DNA of 64,000 nt from Verrucomicrobiales bacterium (GCA_029213025.1 JARGOZ010000010.1:1-64000); one strand, 5' to 3'. Positions 35,262-44,491 are shown, counted from the first letter of the stretch. Program-made: numbers and translations. Notes: generated from the sequence alone by a model not told the origin.

Positions 35262-35966
35262 ATGGGCCATTCGATCTTCATTACAGGAACTGACACGGGG
35301 GTTGGTAAGACCTTTTTCACCACCGGAATCATTCGCGCACTTCGGGAACTCGGTGTCGATGTGGTGGGTTTTAAGCCTATCGAATGCGGTGGGCGGTCCG
35401 ACAGCAAAGCTCTTCTGGAGGCTTCCGGCGAACCGTATTCTCTGGATGAAATCAATCCGGTCTGGCTGGATCAGCCTCTTTCTCCCCTGGCTGCAATGGA
35501 TTTTTCTGATGAAATTCCATTGGAAAGCATCAAGAAGGCGCACCTGGATCTGGTGGATCGGCATGAGTTGGTCATTGTCGAAGGGGCCGGTGGTTGGCTC
35601 GTTCCGGTGACGGAAAATCAAACTATGGCCGACCTCGCAAAAGAAATGTGCGACGAAGTGATCATCGTGGCCGCCAACCGGCTCGGGGTTATCAATCATA
35701 CCATGCTGACCTACCGGGCCATCGCAGCCATGAACATGGATTGCGCCCGGATGATTCTAAACCATCCACCGGTGAATGAGGGTGATTCAACAGGGTACGG
35801 TCCGCGACTGTACCCTGTTGAATCACTGCCGGTCGGATCTTCAGCAGATTTGTCGCTCGCCAGCAACGCAAGTACGATTCAAAAATGTCTTCCTGATCTG
35901 GATTTATTTCCGCTGCGCAACGAGACTTGTTTCGCTCAGCTGGCTCAGTCCCTGTTCGCCGGTTGA
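35262..35966 (+). CDS. bioD: Dethiobiotin synthetase with a repeat-derived insertion
   Basis: ATP-dependent carboxylase that closes the ureido ring of dethiobiotin from diaminopelargonic acid, the penultimate step of biotin synthesis. The P-loop is GTDTGVGKTFFT, followed by FKPIECGG and the catalytic region VEGAGGWLVPV. MILNHPP is the nucleotide-base motif near the C-terminus. 234 residues is normal to slightly long. The oddity is residues about 174-188, DSTGYGPRLYPVES, encoded by the two facing repeat copies at 35783-35825, immediately after NHPPVNEG. No other bio genes are nearby. Confidence 0.92.
   Translation: MGHSIFITGTDTGVGKTFFTTGIIRALRELGVDVVGFKPIECGGRSDSKALLEASGEPYSLDEINPVWLDQPLSPLAAMDFSDEIPLESIKKAHLDLVDRHELVIVEGAGGWLVPVTENQTMADLAKEMCDEVIIVAANRLGVINHTMLTYRAIAAMNMDCARMILNHPPVNEGDSTGYGPRLYPVESLPVGSSADLSLASNASTIQKCLPDLDLFPLRNETCFAQLAQSLFAG
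35783..35825. repeat. Inverted pair of the 22-bp repeat family forming a hairpin inside bioD
   Basis: The left arm TGATTCAACAGGGTAC (35783-35798) and its exact reverse complement (35810-35825) are each 16 bases. Allowing one G-U pair, the stem extends to 20 base pairs with a CGC loop, 43 bases in all. The left core is ACAGGGTACGGT (one mismatch) and the right core, on the minus strand, is exact. The bioD frame reads through it. Confidence 0.96.
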
Positions 35967-36019
35967 TTTTCCGGAATCGGAGCGTGGACATTTTCAATTT
36001 TTGGTCCATATATCCAGCC

Positions 36020-37267
36020 GTGAGCCTGATCGTTCAAAAGTATGGTGGAACCTCGGTGGGCACTCCGGAAAGAATCCGGAATGTCGCGAGGCGGATTCTT
36101 GATACCCGGGCGGAAGGCCATCAGGTCGTAGCTGTGGTGTCCGCGATGTCCGGCGTGACCAATCGTCTGATAGAACTTGCCAATGAAGTTACCGGCGAAA
36201 GTGAGCCGACTGACCGGGAAATGGACGTTCTTCTCGCGACCGGGGAACAAACCACCATCGCTCTGACCGCAATGTGTCTCAATTCGATGGGCAGCAAGGC
36301 CGTATCACTTACCGGCGCTCAGGCCGGAATCGAAACCGACGGGGTTCACACCAAAGCTCGAATTTCCAACATATCTCCGAGCGGAGTTCACGAACTTCTC
36401 AACGACGGGAACATCGTAATTTTGGCCGGTTTTCAGGGGAAAACTCCGGACGGGAAAATCACTACCCTCGGCCGGGGCGGTTCGGATCTCACCGCTATAG
36501 CGATGGCGGCAGCGATTGACGCAGATCTTTGTCAGATTTTCACAGACGTCGATGGTGTCTATACCTGTGACCCGAGAGTAGTCAAAGACGCCCGGAAACT
36601 CGAAGAAATCAGCTACGATGAATTGCTTGAGATGGCGAGTTCCGGAACGAAGGTGATGCAGAGTCGTTCGGTAGAGTTTGCGAAAAAATTTGGCGTAGTT
36701 TTTGAGGTCCGAAGTAGTTTAAATCGAAATTCCGGAACAATCGTACGAGAAGAAACCATGAGCATGGAATCCGTAGTTATCCGCGGGGTGAGTTTGGAGC
36801 GCGAGCAGGCCAAAGTCACCATCACAGGTGTAGGAGACCACCCCGGAACAGCGGGTAAAATCTTCGGTGCCATTTCAGAAGCCAACATCAATGTGGATAT
36901 GATCGTGCAGAACGTATCTGTATCCAAAACCGGGACTACCGATATATCATTTACGGTTCATAAAAACGATATAGCGAAAGCGGAAAGAGCTTTGCAACCG
37001 GTCCTCGTAGATCTGGGGGAGAATGTAAAAATTGATGCGGTAGACGGTATTGCAAAACTCAGCGTAGTAGGGATTGGGATGAAATCCCATTCCGGTGTCG
37101 CTGCTGAGATGTTCGCCGCGCTTTCCAATGCGGGAGTCAATATAGAAATGATCTCCACCTCGGAAATCAAGATTACGGTAACTGTGGCAGAACACCAGAT
37201 CGAAGAGGCGGCGAAGGCAGTCCACGCCGCTTTCGAGTTGGGGGATTCGCCAATCAAAGAACGATAG
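36020..37267 (+). CDS. lysC: Aspartate kinase
   Basis: Phosphorylates L-aspartate, the first step to lysine, threonine and methionine. The kinase domain opens IVQKYGGTSVGTPERI and holds GRGGSDLTAIAMAAA and the aspartate-binding FTDVDGVYTCDPR. Two C-terminal ACT domains follow from about residue 260, starting VTITGVGDHPGTAGKIFGA, and would give feedback control by lysine or threonine. I chose the GTG at 36020 because the protein then has 415 residues and starts just before the KYGGTS motif. An open frame extends back to 35927 into bioD but lacks family similarity. Confidence 0.93.
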   Translation: MSLIVQKYGGTSVGTPERIRNVARRILDTRAEGHQVVAVVSAMSGVTNRLIELANEVTGESEPTDREMDVLLATGEQTTIALTAMCLNSMGSKAVSLTGAQAGIETDGVHTKARISNISPSGVHELLNDGNIVILAGFQGKTPDGKITTLGRGGSDLTAIAMAAAIDADLCQIFTDVDGVYTCDPRVVKDARKLEEISYDELLEMASSGTKVMQSRSVEFAKKFGVVFEVRSSLNRNSGTIVREETMSMESVVIRGVSLEREQAKVTITGVGDHPGTAGKIFGAISEANINVDMIVQNVSVSKTGTTDISFTVHKNDIAKAERALQPVLVDLGENVKIDAVDGIAKLSVVGIGMKSHSGVAAEMFAALSNAGVNIEMISTSEIKITVTVAEHQIEEAAKAVHAAFELGDSPIKER

Positions 37268-37274
37268 ATCTGAA

Positions 37275-38333
37275 CTAAATTCGGACCCAGTTCTTTAAGT
37301 GGGCGTGCTCAAATATCATTTCATTCTGGATTTTTAAATCCTGCCCCATTCCGGCTTCCCGTGCTCTTAAATACATCGCGTGGGCAATGCCCACATCGGC
37401 GTACGCCAGTCCGACGGCATTGAAGTAGGTTCGCTCGGATTCTGATTCTCTGCCCGGAACGGTCCCGTCGATGATATCGATCAGATTGCCATGAACATCA
37501 TTGTCAGTTAATTCACCGTCTTTATACATTCGGCTCAGAGTCTGAGTCCGGTGTTTAACAGTATCCCAGTCATCGCAGACGATTTTATCGCATTGTTTGG
37601 CTACAGCATACTCATCCTCCCAGCCACCGACATGACTGTAAAACGCGCCTGGCTTCATCCATTCTGCTTTCAGTAACGGGGCCTGAGCACTCGTTGCTGT
37701 GACAATGATATCCGCGTCACTCACCGCATCAGCGAGAACCGTGTTCGCCGGGGTAAATTTCATATCCGGAAGGAGAGGGGACATTTCGTTGAAAAATACC
37801 TCCTCCTCTTTTGGTTCCTTTGCGGCAAACCGGCATTCCTCCAATCCGGGAACGGCTGTTTTCATCGCAAGCAGGTGCATTTTTGCCTGTTCGCCGGCGC
37901 CGATAAATCCAATGACTTTGGAATCCTTACGCGCGAGATGTTTTGCGGCCAGTCCTCCCATCGCTCCCACCCGGAGATTGGAGCACAGAGTTCCCTCCAT
38001 AAAAGCGATAGGGAAACCGTGTTCAATTTCTGATAGAATAATTACCGCACTGAGGTTTTGAATTCCGTACTTCACCGGATTGGGCGGGAACACGGAAACC
38101 CACTTCACTCCGCAAATTTTTTCATTGGTAAACGTAGCCGGAAGGCAGTTGATTCTCTCCTGGGTTTCATCATTGAATATCTGAACGATTTTTTCCGGAA
38201 ATAACACATTTCCTTTACGATAATCGAGCATCGCCCTTTCGGCGGCGTCCATAGCCAGTGATAAATCCAAACACCCTGAACCAAGCAAATCTTCCTGAGA
38301 AAAATATTGGCAGTGAATTTCGTGGTTACTCAT
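37275..38333 (-). CDS. Ornithine cyclodeaminase / mu-crystallin family protein
   Basis: NAD(P)-dependent protein of 352 residues. The Rossmann loop is IGFIGAGEQAKMHLLAM. The N-terminal half carries NEKICGVKWVSVFPPNP and LSAVIILSEIEHGFPIAFMEGTLCSNLRVGAMGGLAAKHLAR, typical of the family. True ornithine cyclodeaminases make proline from ornithine; relatives reduce imines or are amine-oxidase accessory subunits. The opening YFSQEDLLGSGCLDL is closer to the longer accessory-like group, so the substrate is uncertain. The CBS gene lies 11 bases upstream on the same strand. Confidence 0.85.
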   Translation of the reverse strand: MSNHEIHCQYFSQEDLLGSGCLDLSLAMDAAERAMLDYRKGNVLFPEKIVQIFNDETQERINCLPATFTNEKICGVKWVSVFPPNPVKYGIQNLSAVIILSEIEHGFPIAFMEGTLCSNLRVGAMGGLAAKHLARKDSKVIGFIGAGEQAKMHLLAMKTAVPGLEECRFAAKEPKEEEVFFNEMSPLLPDMKFTPANTVLADAVSDADIIVTATSAQAPLLKAEWMKPGAFYSHVGGWEDEYAVAKQCDKIVCDDWDTVKHRTQTLSRMYKDGELTDNDVHGNLIDIIDGTVPGRESESERTYFNAVGLAYADVGIAHAMYLRAREAGMGQDLKIQNEMIFEHAHLKNWVRI

Positions 38334-38344
38334 ACCTTGATTTC

Positions 38345-38764
38345 TTAATAGAGTGATACAAGAAATTTGATCAAATCTTTGCTTGTGACGATCCCCAGGA
38401 GTTCCCTGCCGGAAACGACCGGTAAAGCATGGAAGTCCGCTTCCAGCAAAATTGCTGCGGCATCCCTGACGGAATGATTTTCGGTAAGGGTCCGGGGAGT
38501 ACTACACATCAGGTCTTCAATCGTCATCGAATGGTCCAGTGTGACGTCGACACTTTCATCGCTTTGATCAAACGCATCGCCGAAGCTGACCCGCATCAGA
38601 TCCGTCCAGCTTATAATCCCCACCAATTCTCTACCGCTGACTACAGGGAGATGGTGGATGTCATTTTCCTTGAAGAGTTGCCGGACTTTGGAGACAGGTT
38701 CGCCCTGATGAATAGTTACCGGGTCTTTCGACATGATGTGCGTGATCGATACGTTTTTTCGCAT
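38345..38764 (-). CDS. CBS domain pair protein
   Basis: 139 residues made of two CBS domains: ITHIMSKDPVTIHQGEPVSKVRQLFKENDIHHLPVV and EDLMCSTPRTLTENHSVRDAAAILLEADFHALPVV, each ending GRELVGI or GRELLGIVT. Tandem CBS pairs bind adenosine nucleotides and sense energy status. No catalytic domain is attached. It sits between pdxA (68 bases upstream) and the ornithine cyclodeaminase-family gene (11 bases downstream), so it may be co-transcribed with both. Confidence 0.92.
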   Translation of the reverse strand: MRKNVSITHIMSKDPVTIHQGEPVSKVRQLFKENDIHHLPVVSGRELVGIISWTDLMRVSFGDAFDQSDESVDVTLDHSMTIEDLMCSTPRTLTENHSVRDAAAILLEADFHALPVVSGRELLGIVTSKDLIKFLVSLY

Positions 38765-38832
38765 GACCTACTCTTGCCTGACTGCGGAGCTTTTCCTCCG
38801 CCTCATTTGGAGAAGGCACAGCATATTTTGTT

Positions 38833-39789
38833 CTACAGTCCGATCAGCTTCGCATTGAGCTTTACCGCTTCAAACAGACTTGAGGGATTCGCCTTTCCCT
38901 GCCACGCGATATCCAGTGCCGTGCCGTGATCGACAGACGTTCTCGGAAAAGGAAGCCCTAGCGTGGTATTCACCGCTTTGTCGAAAGCGAGGGCTTTCAC
39001 AGGGATGTGGCCCTGATCATGATACATACAAATAAAAGCATCTGTTGTTTCCAATCGCCATTTGAGAAAAGCTGTATCCGGTGGCAGCGGGCCCTCCAAG
39101 TCGCAACCTGCTTCCCGGCAGCGTTCTATTGCCGGTATAATTCTTTCCTCCTCTTCTTTACAACCGAACAGACCGTTTTCACCGGAGTGCGGATTCAATC
39201 CTAACACGACAATTTTCGGTTCTTTCGCCCGGATCCTTTTTACGGCGTCACGGGTTAGATTGATCACTTCTTCGATTCGATCAATCGTCATCAGCAACGG
39301 TACTTCGATGTATCCGCAGTGAGTAGTAACAAAGCTGCAGGTAATAATATCGGAATACTGCATCATACAGTATTTTTCGGTGCCGGTTTTCGCTGCGAAT
39401 ATTTCAGTATGTCCGGGGAACCGAATCCCTGCAGCAGCGAGAGCCTCTTTATTCAAGGGGGCGGTAGCCACACCGTCAATTTCGCCACCGAGCGCAGCAT
39501 CGATAGCTTCCCGCACATAAGTATATCCGGCGTGGCCGGTAAACGAATTCACTTTTCCCGGTTCAAAATCGGCCAGCGAAATGGCTTCGAAGTTTTTGAC
39601 CTCGCTGAGTTTCACATTGGCCAGTCCGGTCTTTTCGGCGGCGGCATCCAGCACGGCGAGGTCGCCAAAGATTATCGGATCACAAATCGTCCGAATGCTT
39701 TGCTGAGCCATTAGGTGCAGACACACTTCCGGACCGACTCCGGCCGGATCGCCCATGGTGACTGCAATTCGTGGCTTGTTTTGCTGCAT
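38833..39789 (-). CDS. pdxA: 4-hydroxythreonine-4-phosphate dehydrogenase
   Basis: NAD-dependent oxidation of 4-phosphohydroxy-L-threonine in the DXP-dependent pathway to pyridoxal phosphate. The opening RIAVTMGDPAGVGPEV is diagnostic. Other motifs are TAPLNKEAL with PGHTEIFA, FVTTHCGYIEVP and the metal-binding CMYHDQGHIPVKALAFDKAVNTTLGLPFPRTSVDHGTA. 318 residues is normal. It is divergent from the ABC-F gene. No other vitamin B6 genes are in the window. Confidence 0.95.
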   Translation of the reverse strand: MQQNKPRIAVTMGDPAGVGPEVCLHLMAQQSIRTICDPIIFGDLAVLDAAAEKTGLANVKLSEVKNFEAISLADFEPGKVNSFTGHAGYTYVREAIDAALGGEIDGVATAPLNKEALAAAGIRFPGHTEIFAAKTGTEKYCMMQYSDIITCSFVTTHCGYIEVPLLMTIDRIEEVINLTRDAVKRIRAKEPKIVVLGLNPHSGENGLFGCKEEEERIIPAIERCREAGCDLEGPLPPDTAFLKWRLETTDAFICMYHDQGHIPVKALAFDKAVNTTLGLPFPRTSVDHGTALDIAWQGKANPSSLFEAVKLNAKLIGL

Positions 39790-39879
39790 TGGTTTCCCCC
39801 TTCAATACAGGATATTCGGCGATTTTCCACCTCATACTGCGGTTGCGAAATCCATGTGATACGGTATAGAGAAACGGAT

Positions 39880-41496
39880 ATGCTGACGATTCGAAAACTG
39901 AAGAAATCCTACGGTGGACAAACCCTGTTTGAGGATGCCGATCTCCAAATTAACTACGGAGAACGCGTTGCTATTGTCGGTCCAAACGGAGCGGGCAAGT
40001 CTACTATATTTCGTATCATTTTAGAGGAAGAGGAAGCGGATAAGGGCGAAGTGGAACGGGATGAATGGACCTTCGTCGGCTTCCTGCCTCAGGAAAGCGA
40101 ACCTGTAGGTGATGAGACTGTTCTTGAAATAGCGACAGGTCGCGCCGGGCAGATCGACGATCTGGAAACCACATTAAAGCGATACGAAGACGCCGGAAAC
40201 GTAGATGATCCCCACTACAGTCAGACGCAGGCCAAATTCGATGCTCTCAACGATCCTACAGTGGAAGCAAAAGCGAAAAAAATGCTTCGGGGTCTCGGAT
40301 ACGATGAAAAAGATTTCGAACGTCCGGCGAAAGAAATGAGCGGCGGCTGGGTCATGCGGGCCCACCTCGCGAGACTCCTCGTCATGGAGCCGGATCTTCT
40401 TATGCTCGATGAGCCTACCAACCATTTGGATTTGATGTCGCTGCTCTGGTTCCGGGACTACCTGAAAAACTATTCCGGTGCTGTTCTCCTGATCTCTCAC
40501 GACAGGGGCTTTATGGATGAGCTGGTCGATACGGTTTACGAGATTTCCGAGAAAAAGTTAAAGTCGTACTCAGGTAATTATTCAGACTACGAAAAACAGA
40601 GGCAAAAGAATTACGAAGTGGCCAATGCCTCTTATAAAAACCAACAGAAGCAGATCAAAGAGTTACAGGATTTTGCCAATAAATTCCGTTCTGTTTCATC
40701 CAAAGCTTCCCAGGCGCAATCTAAGCTCAAAGAGATTGAGCGAATGGACAAAGTCGAGAAGCCTCAGGCCCCGAAAAAGCCGTTTCGCTTTCAAATCCCC
40801 GATCCACCCAGAGGCGGGCAGAAGGCGGTGACTCTGGAGCAAATCGATTTTGCTTATGAAACCGGGCCAAACATCTACGAGAACCTCGATTTTTCTATTG
40901 AGCGGGGCGAGCGTACTGTCCTGGTTGGTCCCAACGGAGCCGGTAAATCAACTCTGCTGAAAATTCTCGCCGATGAACTGAAGATTCAGAAAGGTACCCG
41001 AAAAGAAGGTCACAATGCGAAGATCGGTTATTTCAGCCAACATCGTCAAGCCACTCTTGATCCCAACGCTACGGTGGTTTCCGAAGTGATGAATGCCGCT
41101 CCCACTTTGCGGGAAGACGAAGCGCGCGGGATTTTGGGTTCGTTTATGTTTCGCAAAGAGGAAGTCTACAAGATGACGAAAGTTCTCAGTGGAGGAGAAA
41201 AGTCCCGCCTCAGTTTGGTGAAATTTCTTGTCGACCCGCCTAACATTCTGCTGATGGACGAGCCCACAACTCACCTTGATATCCTTACGGTCGAGTCATT
41301 GATTTTAGCTCTGCAGAATTATGCAGGAACACTGGTGTTTATTTCCCACGATGTCCACTTCATCAAACAGCTCGCTACCGATGTTGTCTATGTGGCGTTC
41401 GGAAAACTGAAACGGTTTTCCGGGGACTGGGAATACTTCATCGAAAAATCAGGAGGCGGCGACGAACGTGCTGCCTTGACGGCCAGTCTCGACTAG
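39880..41496 (+). CDS. ABC-F family ATP-binding protein
   Basis: Soluble protein of 538 residues with two ABC ATPase domains and no membrane segments. The Walker A motifs are GPNGAGKST in both halves. Signature motifs are MSGGW (first) and LSGGEKSRLSL (second). Walker B segments are LLMLDEPTNHLD and ILLMDEPTTHLD. A charged linker between the domains carries the interdomain helices typical of ABC-F factors acting on ribosomes (EttA/Uup/YheS/resistance factors). I chose the ATG at 39880 because the protein then begins MLTIRKLKKSYGG. The open frame upstream overlaps pdxA. Confidence 0.93.
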   Translation: MLTIRKLKKSYGGQTLFEDADLQINYGERVAIVGPNGAGKSTIFRIILEEEEADKGEVERDEWTFVGFLPQESEPVGDETVLEIATGRAGQIDDLETTLKRYEDAGNVDDPHYSQTQAKFDALNDPTVEAKAKKMLRGLGYDEKDFERPAKEMSGGWVMRAHLARLLVMEPDLLMLDEPTNHLDLMSLLWFRDYLKNYSGAVLLISHDRGFMDELVDTVYEISEKKLKSYSGNYSDYEKQRQKNYEVANASYKNQQKQIKELQDFANKFRSVSSKASQAQSKLKEIERMDKVEKPQAPKKPFRFQIPDPPRGGQKAVTLEQIDFAYETGPNIYENLDFSIERGERTVLVGPNGAGKSTLLKILADELKIQKGTRKEGHNAKIGYFSQHRQATLDPNATVVSEVMNAAPTLREDEARGILGSFMFRKEEVYKMTKVLSGGEKSRLSLVKFLVDPPNILLMDEPTTHLDILTVESLILALQNYAGTLVFISHDVHFIKQLATDVVYVAFGKLKRFSGDWEYFIEKSGGGDERAALTASLD

Positions 41497-41535
41497 ATCG
41501 ATATTTTCTGTGTAAAGAATCCAGGCAGCTGAATT

Positions 41536-42111
41536 TTACTTCTTCTGTATGGCCTCAATTTTCTCTTTTCCGGATGCATCGGTATAGGAAACAGTGACGG
41601 AGGATTCGTCTACTTTGGTTAACCGGTATTTCGTATTGGGATCGCCCGGTAGAACGAATGTATCGCCCTCTTTGACATAAAAGGATTTTCCCGGATCGAG
41701 CTGTGATTTCATCTCAGCATAGTAAGTGGGAATATCCACCGGCACGTTGCGAACCAATTGATGTTTTTTCCCTGTGGGCAACCAGGTTATTTCCAGTTCC
41801 GACGCATCGCCAATTTCACCATTTTCGTTGCGCGCCTGTTTTTCTACAAAGGATTCGAGACGGATCTGTTTGTCCGCTGAAGTCTCACCAATGGCGAGAT
41901 AGAAATTATCCCTTCGCGGCCATTTCGCCGACGGGAGCCGTTGTATCTGGAATCGTTCAGCATCGGGGCGGGCGGCGAAACTTGCTCTGTAGATCTGAGA
42001 TTTTCTGTCGATAAAGGCCACTTTTTCAGCAAGATCAATATCCTGGCAGAAAGCCGGAATTGGCGGAAAGCAAAAGATAACTATCGCGAACAAGGAAAGC
42101 GGTCTCATCAT
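41536..42111 (-). CDS. Secreted protein of unknown function (possibly Amuc_1099-like)
   Basis: About 191 residues. The signal peptide (PLSLFAIVIFCFPPIPAFC) ends before QDIDLA. The body is beta-rich, with LEITWLPTGKKHQLVRNVPVDIPTYYAEM and KYRLTKVDESSVTVSYTDASGKEKIEAI at the end. The late strands faintly recall proteins of the Akkermansia Amuc_1099 pilus-like system, but I cannot support that from sequence alone. I chose the ATG at 42111 since the signal peptide starts there; the frame continues to 42210 without coding character and into a repeat array. No partner genes are recognised. Confidence 0.6.
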   Translation of the reverse strand: MMRPLSLFAIVIFCFPPIPAFCQDIDLAEKVAFIDRKSQIYRASFAARPDAERFQIQRLPSAKWPRRDNFYLAIGETSADKQIRLESFVEKQARNENGEIGDASELEITWLPTGKKHQLVRNVPVDIPTYYAEMKSQLDPGKSFYVKEGDTFVLPGDPNTKYRLTKVDESSVTVSYTDASGKEKIEAIQKK

Positions 42112-42205
42112 TCCAAACCGTAAGATCCAGTTTTGGAACCGCAAGCAGTAAGAAAATCCAGGCCCGTATTCGGTTCGCTCCTTTTGAGGACAGCTTAATC
42201 CGCCG

Positions 42206-42243
42206 TTCAACAGGGTACAGTCTTCGATTTAACAGGGTACAAT
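42206..42243 (+). repeat. 22-bp tandem array, two copies, intergenic
   Basis: Cores start at 42210 (ACAGGGTACAGT) and 42232 (ACAGGGTACAAT, one mismatch), 22 bp apart. The left flank of the first is TTCA. The array lies directly next to the pnp terminator hairpin and upstream of the secreted-protein gene. The same variant core ACAAT also occurs in the array at 53781. Confidence 0.93.
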
Positions 42244-42248
42244 GAACG

Positions 42249-42285
42249 CAAAAAAGCCCGACCGCAGTAGCGGACGGGCTCTTTT
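42249..42285 (-). terminator. Intrinsic terminator of pnp
   Basis: Arms AGCCCG (42255-42260) and CGGGCT (42275-42280) extend with CCGC/GCGG inside, leaving a short AGTA loop. On the minus strand the stem is followed by TTTTTTGCG. This is a strong terminator at the end of the rpsO-pnp operon. The plus strand has CTTTT after the stem and could also terminate. Confidence 0.9.
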
Positions 42286-42309
42286 AATATTGTTTTCTCG
42301 ACCGTAAGT

Positions 42310-44448
42310 TTAGCCTTCAGCCAGTTCTTTCTCGGCTTCCTCACCGCGCTCTTCCATAGCTGCTTTGCGGCTCATTTTGACGCGTCCTTTTTCGTCGATC
42401 CCGATGCACTTGGCGTAAACCATGTCACCAACTTTGACTACGTCTTCCACTTCCTTCACGCGGAAATCGGCGAGTTCAGAGATGTGAATCATGCCGTCTT
42501 TGCCGGGGAGAACTTCGATGAAAGCTCCAAAGTTGGTCGTGTTAACGATCTTACCATGGTAAATGACACCGATCTCGATCTCAGCAGTCACGCGCTTGAC
42601 CAATTCGATCGCACGCTGGAGACCTTCACCGTTGGCTGCATAGATATTGACAGTTCCATCATCGTCGATGCTGATATCGGCACCGGTTTCGCTCTGGATT
42701 CCTTTGATGTTCTTACCACCAGGTCCAATCAATTCACCAATCTTGCTGGGATCGATTTGGAAGCTCTCGATTCTCGGCGCGTATTCGCTGAGTTCGCTGG
42801 CGTTTTTGATCACTCCGTCCATCACATCGAGGACTTTCATCCGTCCGTTCATGGCCTTATCGACACCTTCATTCAGGATGTCCAGCGGGATACCAGGGAG
42901 CTTAAGGTCCAACTGGTAGCCGGTCACACCTTCACGGGTTCCGCAGAGTTTGAAATCCATGTCACCGAAGAAATCTTCGCTGCCGATGATGTCGAGAATA
43001 GTGACGTGCTTTTGGATGTTGCCGGCATCATCCAGCTCTGTAACCAAACCGCAGGAAATACCCGCCACGTTAGCCTTGATCGGAACACCGGCATCAAGAA
43101 GCGCAAGTGAGCCGGAACAAACCGATGCCATGGAAGTCGAACCATTGGATTCCATGACTTCGCTGGTTACACGAATGGCATAGGGGAACTCCGCCAAATC
43201 CGGGATAACCGGTTCGATGGAACGCTCCGCCAAAGCTCCGTGTCCAATTTCGCGGCGGTTCATACCACCCATTCTTCCGCATTCGCCAACTGAAAAAGGC
43301 GGGAAGTTGTAGTGAAGAATGAAACGCTTGGTGTCTTCGCCACCGGCGTAGTTGTCGAGATACTGAACTTCGTCACCGGGAGCAAGAGTCGCCAAAGCGA
43401 GGGCTTGAGTTTCTCCACGGGCAAACAGGGAGGAACCGTGCGTTCTTGGCATTACGCTGGTTTCAGCGGAAAGATCACGGATATCGTTTTCGCCGCGTCC
43501 GTCCATTCTTTTACCTTCGTTGAGCAGAGAAAGGCGGACTGACTTTTTCTGCATGTAATCAAAAGCCTGATTGATTTCGAAACTGCCGGCATCTTCAAAT
43601 TTTTCGATAACTGCAGCTTCCACTTCGTCACGAAGAGCGCCGACTGCTTTTCCACGAGCGACTTTCTGCTTAATCATGAGAGCCTCTTCGATGCGGTCAC
43701 CGGCCACCTGGTAAGCGATGTCGAGAATTTCGTCTTTAACGAGGAGAAGATCGGATTCGCGCTTCTCTTTTCCACAGCGTCTCATGAGCTCTTCCTGAGC
43801 ATCGATGAGCGGCTGAATGGAATCCTGAGCGAACGCCAGAGCTTCTTTAAACTTGGCGTCGGGAACCTCGTTACCGGCCCCTTCAATCATGATCACCTTG
43901 TCGCGAAGACCGGCGTATACGAGATCGAGTGTGCTTTCTTCGCGCTGTTCGAAAGTCGGGTTGGCAACAAATTCGCCGTTTACCAAACCAACACGAACGG
44001 CGGCGATGGGTCCAGCAAAAGGGATGTCAGAAACACAAAGAGCGGCGGAAGCGCCGTTCATGCTCGGAATATCCGCATCGTTAACCATATCGGCACTCAA
44101 GAGCAGAGAAATGACCTGTGTGTCGTAGAAATAACCCTTCGGGAAAAGCGGGCGCAGAGGACGGTCAGTCATCCGGCAGGTGAGAATTTCCTTTTCAGTG
44201 GGGCGACCCTCCCGTTTGAAATAACCTCCGGGAAAACGGCCGGCAGCAGCTGCTTTTTCTTTGTATTCTACAGAAAGCGGGAACCAGTCCTGGCCTTCTC
44301 TTATACTGGTTTGGGACACTGCTGTAACCATTACAATGGTGTCACCTACACGGACGGTAACGGCACCATCTGCCAATTTACCCATGCGTCCGACTTCGAA
44401 TTCGATTTCCTGCGCGCCGACCTGGCACGTCACTTTTTCAATGCTCAT
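42310..44448 (-). CDS. pnp: Polyribonucleotide nucleotidyltransferase (PNPase)
   Basis: Phosphorolytic 3'-5' exoribonuclease of the degradosome. Order: two RNase PH domains (about 1-230 and about 310-540; KEKAAAAGRFPGGYFKREGRP and FSVGECGRMGGMNRREIGHGALAERSI are characteristic), an alpha-helical linker, a KH domain (IGPGGKNIKGIQSETGADISIDDDG) and a C-terminal S1 domain (GVIYHGKIVNTTNFGAFIEVLPGKDGMIHISELAD). 712 residues is normal. It follows rpsO with a 166-base gap, as in many bacteria. A hairpin in that gap could attenuate or be a processing site. Confidence 0.97.
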   Translation of the reverse strand: MSIEKVTCQVGAQEIEFEVGRMGKLADGAVTVRVGDTIVMVTAVSQTSIREGQDWFPLSVEYKEKAAAAGRFPGGYFKREGRPTEKEILTCRMTDRPLRPLFPKGYFYDTQVISLLLSADMVNDADIPSMNGASAALCVSDIPFAGPIAAVRVGLVNGEFVANPTFEQREESTLDLVYAGLRDKVIMIEGAGNEVPDAKFKEALAFAQDSIQPLIDAQEELMRRCGKEKRESDLLLVKDEILDIAYQVAGDRIEEALMIKQKVARGKAVGALRDEVEAAVIEKFEDAGSFEINQAFDYMQKKSVRLSLLNEGKRMDGRGENDIRDLSAETSVMPRTHGSSLFARGETQALALATLAPGDEVQYLDNYAGGEDTKRFILHYNFPPFSVGECGRMGGMNRREIGHGALAERSIEPVIPDLAEFPYAIRVTSEVMESNGSTSMASVCSGSLALLDAGVPIKANVAGISCGLVTELDDAGNIQKHVTILDIIGSEDFFGDMDFKLCGTREGVTGYQLDLKLPGIPLDILNEGVDKAMNGRMKVLDVMDGVIKNASELSEYAPRIESFQIDPSKIGELIGPGGKNIKGIQSETGADISIDDDGTVNIYAANGEGLQRAIELVKRVTAEIEIGVIYHGKIVNTTNFGAFIEVLPGKDGMIHISELADFRVKEVEDVVKVGDMVYAKCIGIDEKGRVKMSRKAAMEERGEEAEKELAEG

Positions 44449-44491
44449 GTTTTAGTATATATTTTGTAATCACCCCGAAAAGAAAAACGGA

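Noticed and set aside
35927-36019. N-terminal extension of lysC
   Set aside because: It overlaps the bioD end; the GTG at 36020 gives the normal family length and start.
42484-43110. 208-residue frame antisense to pnp
   Set aside because: It lies over conserved KH/S1 and PH domain coding and has no independent support.
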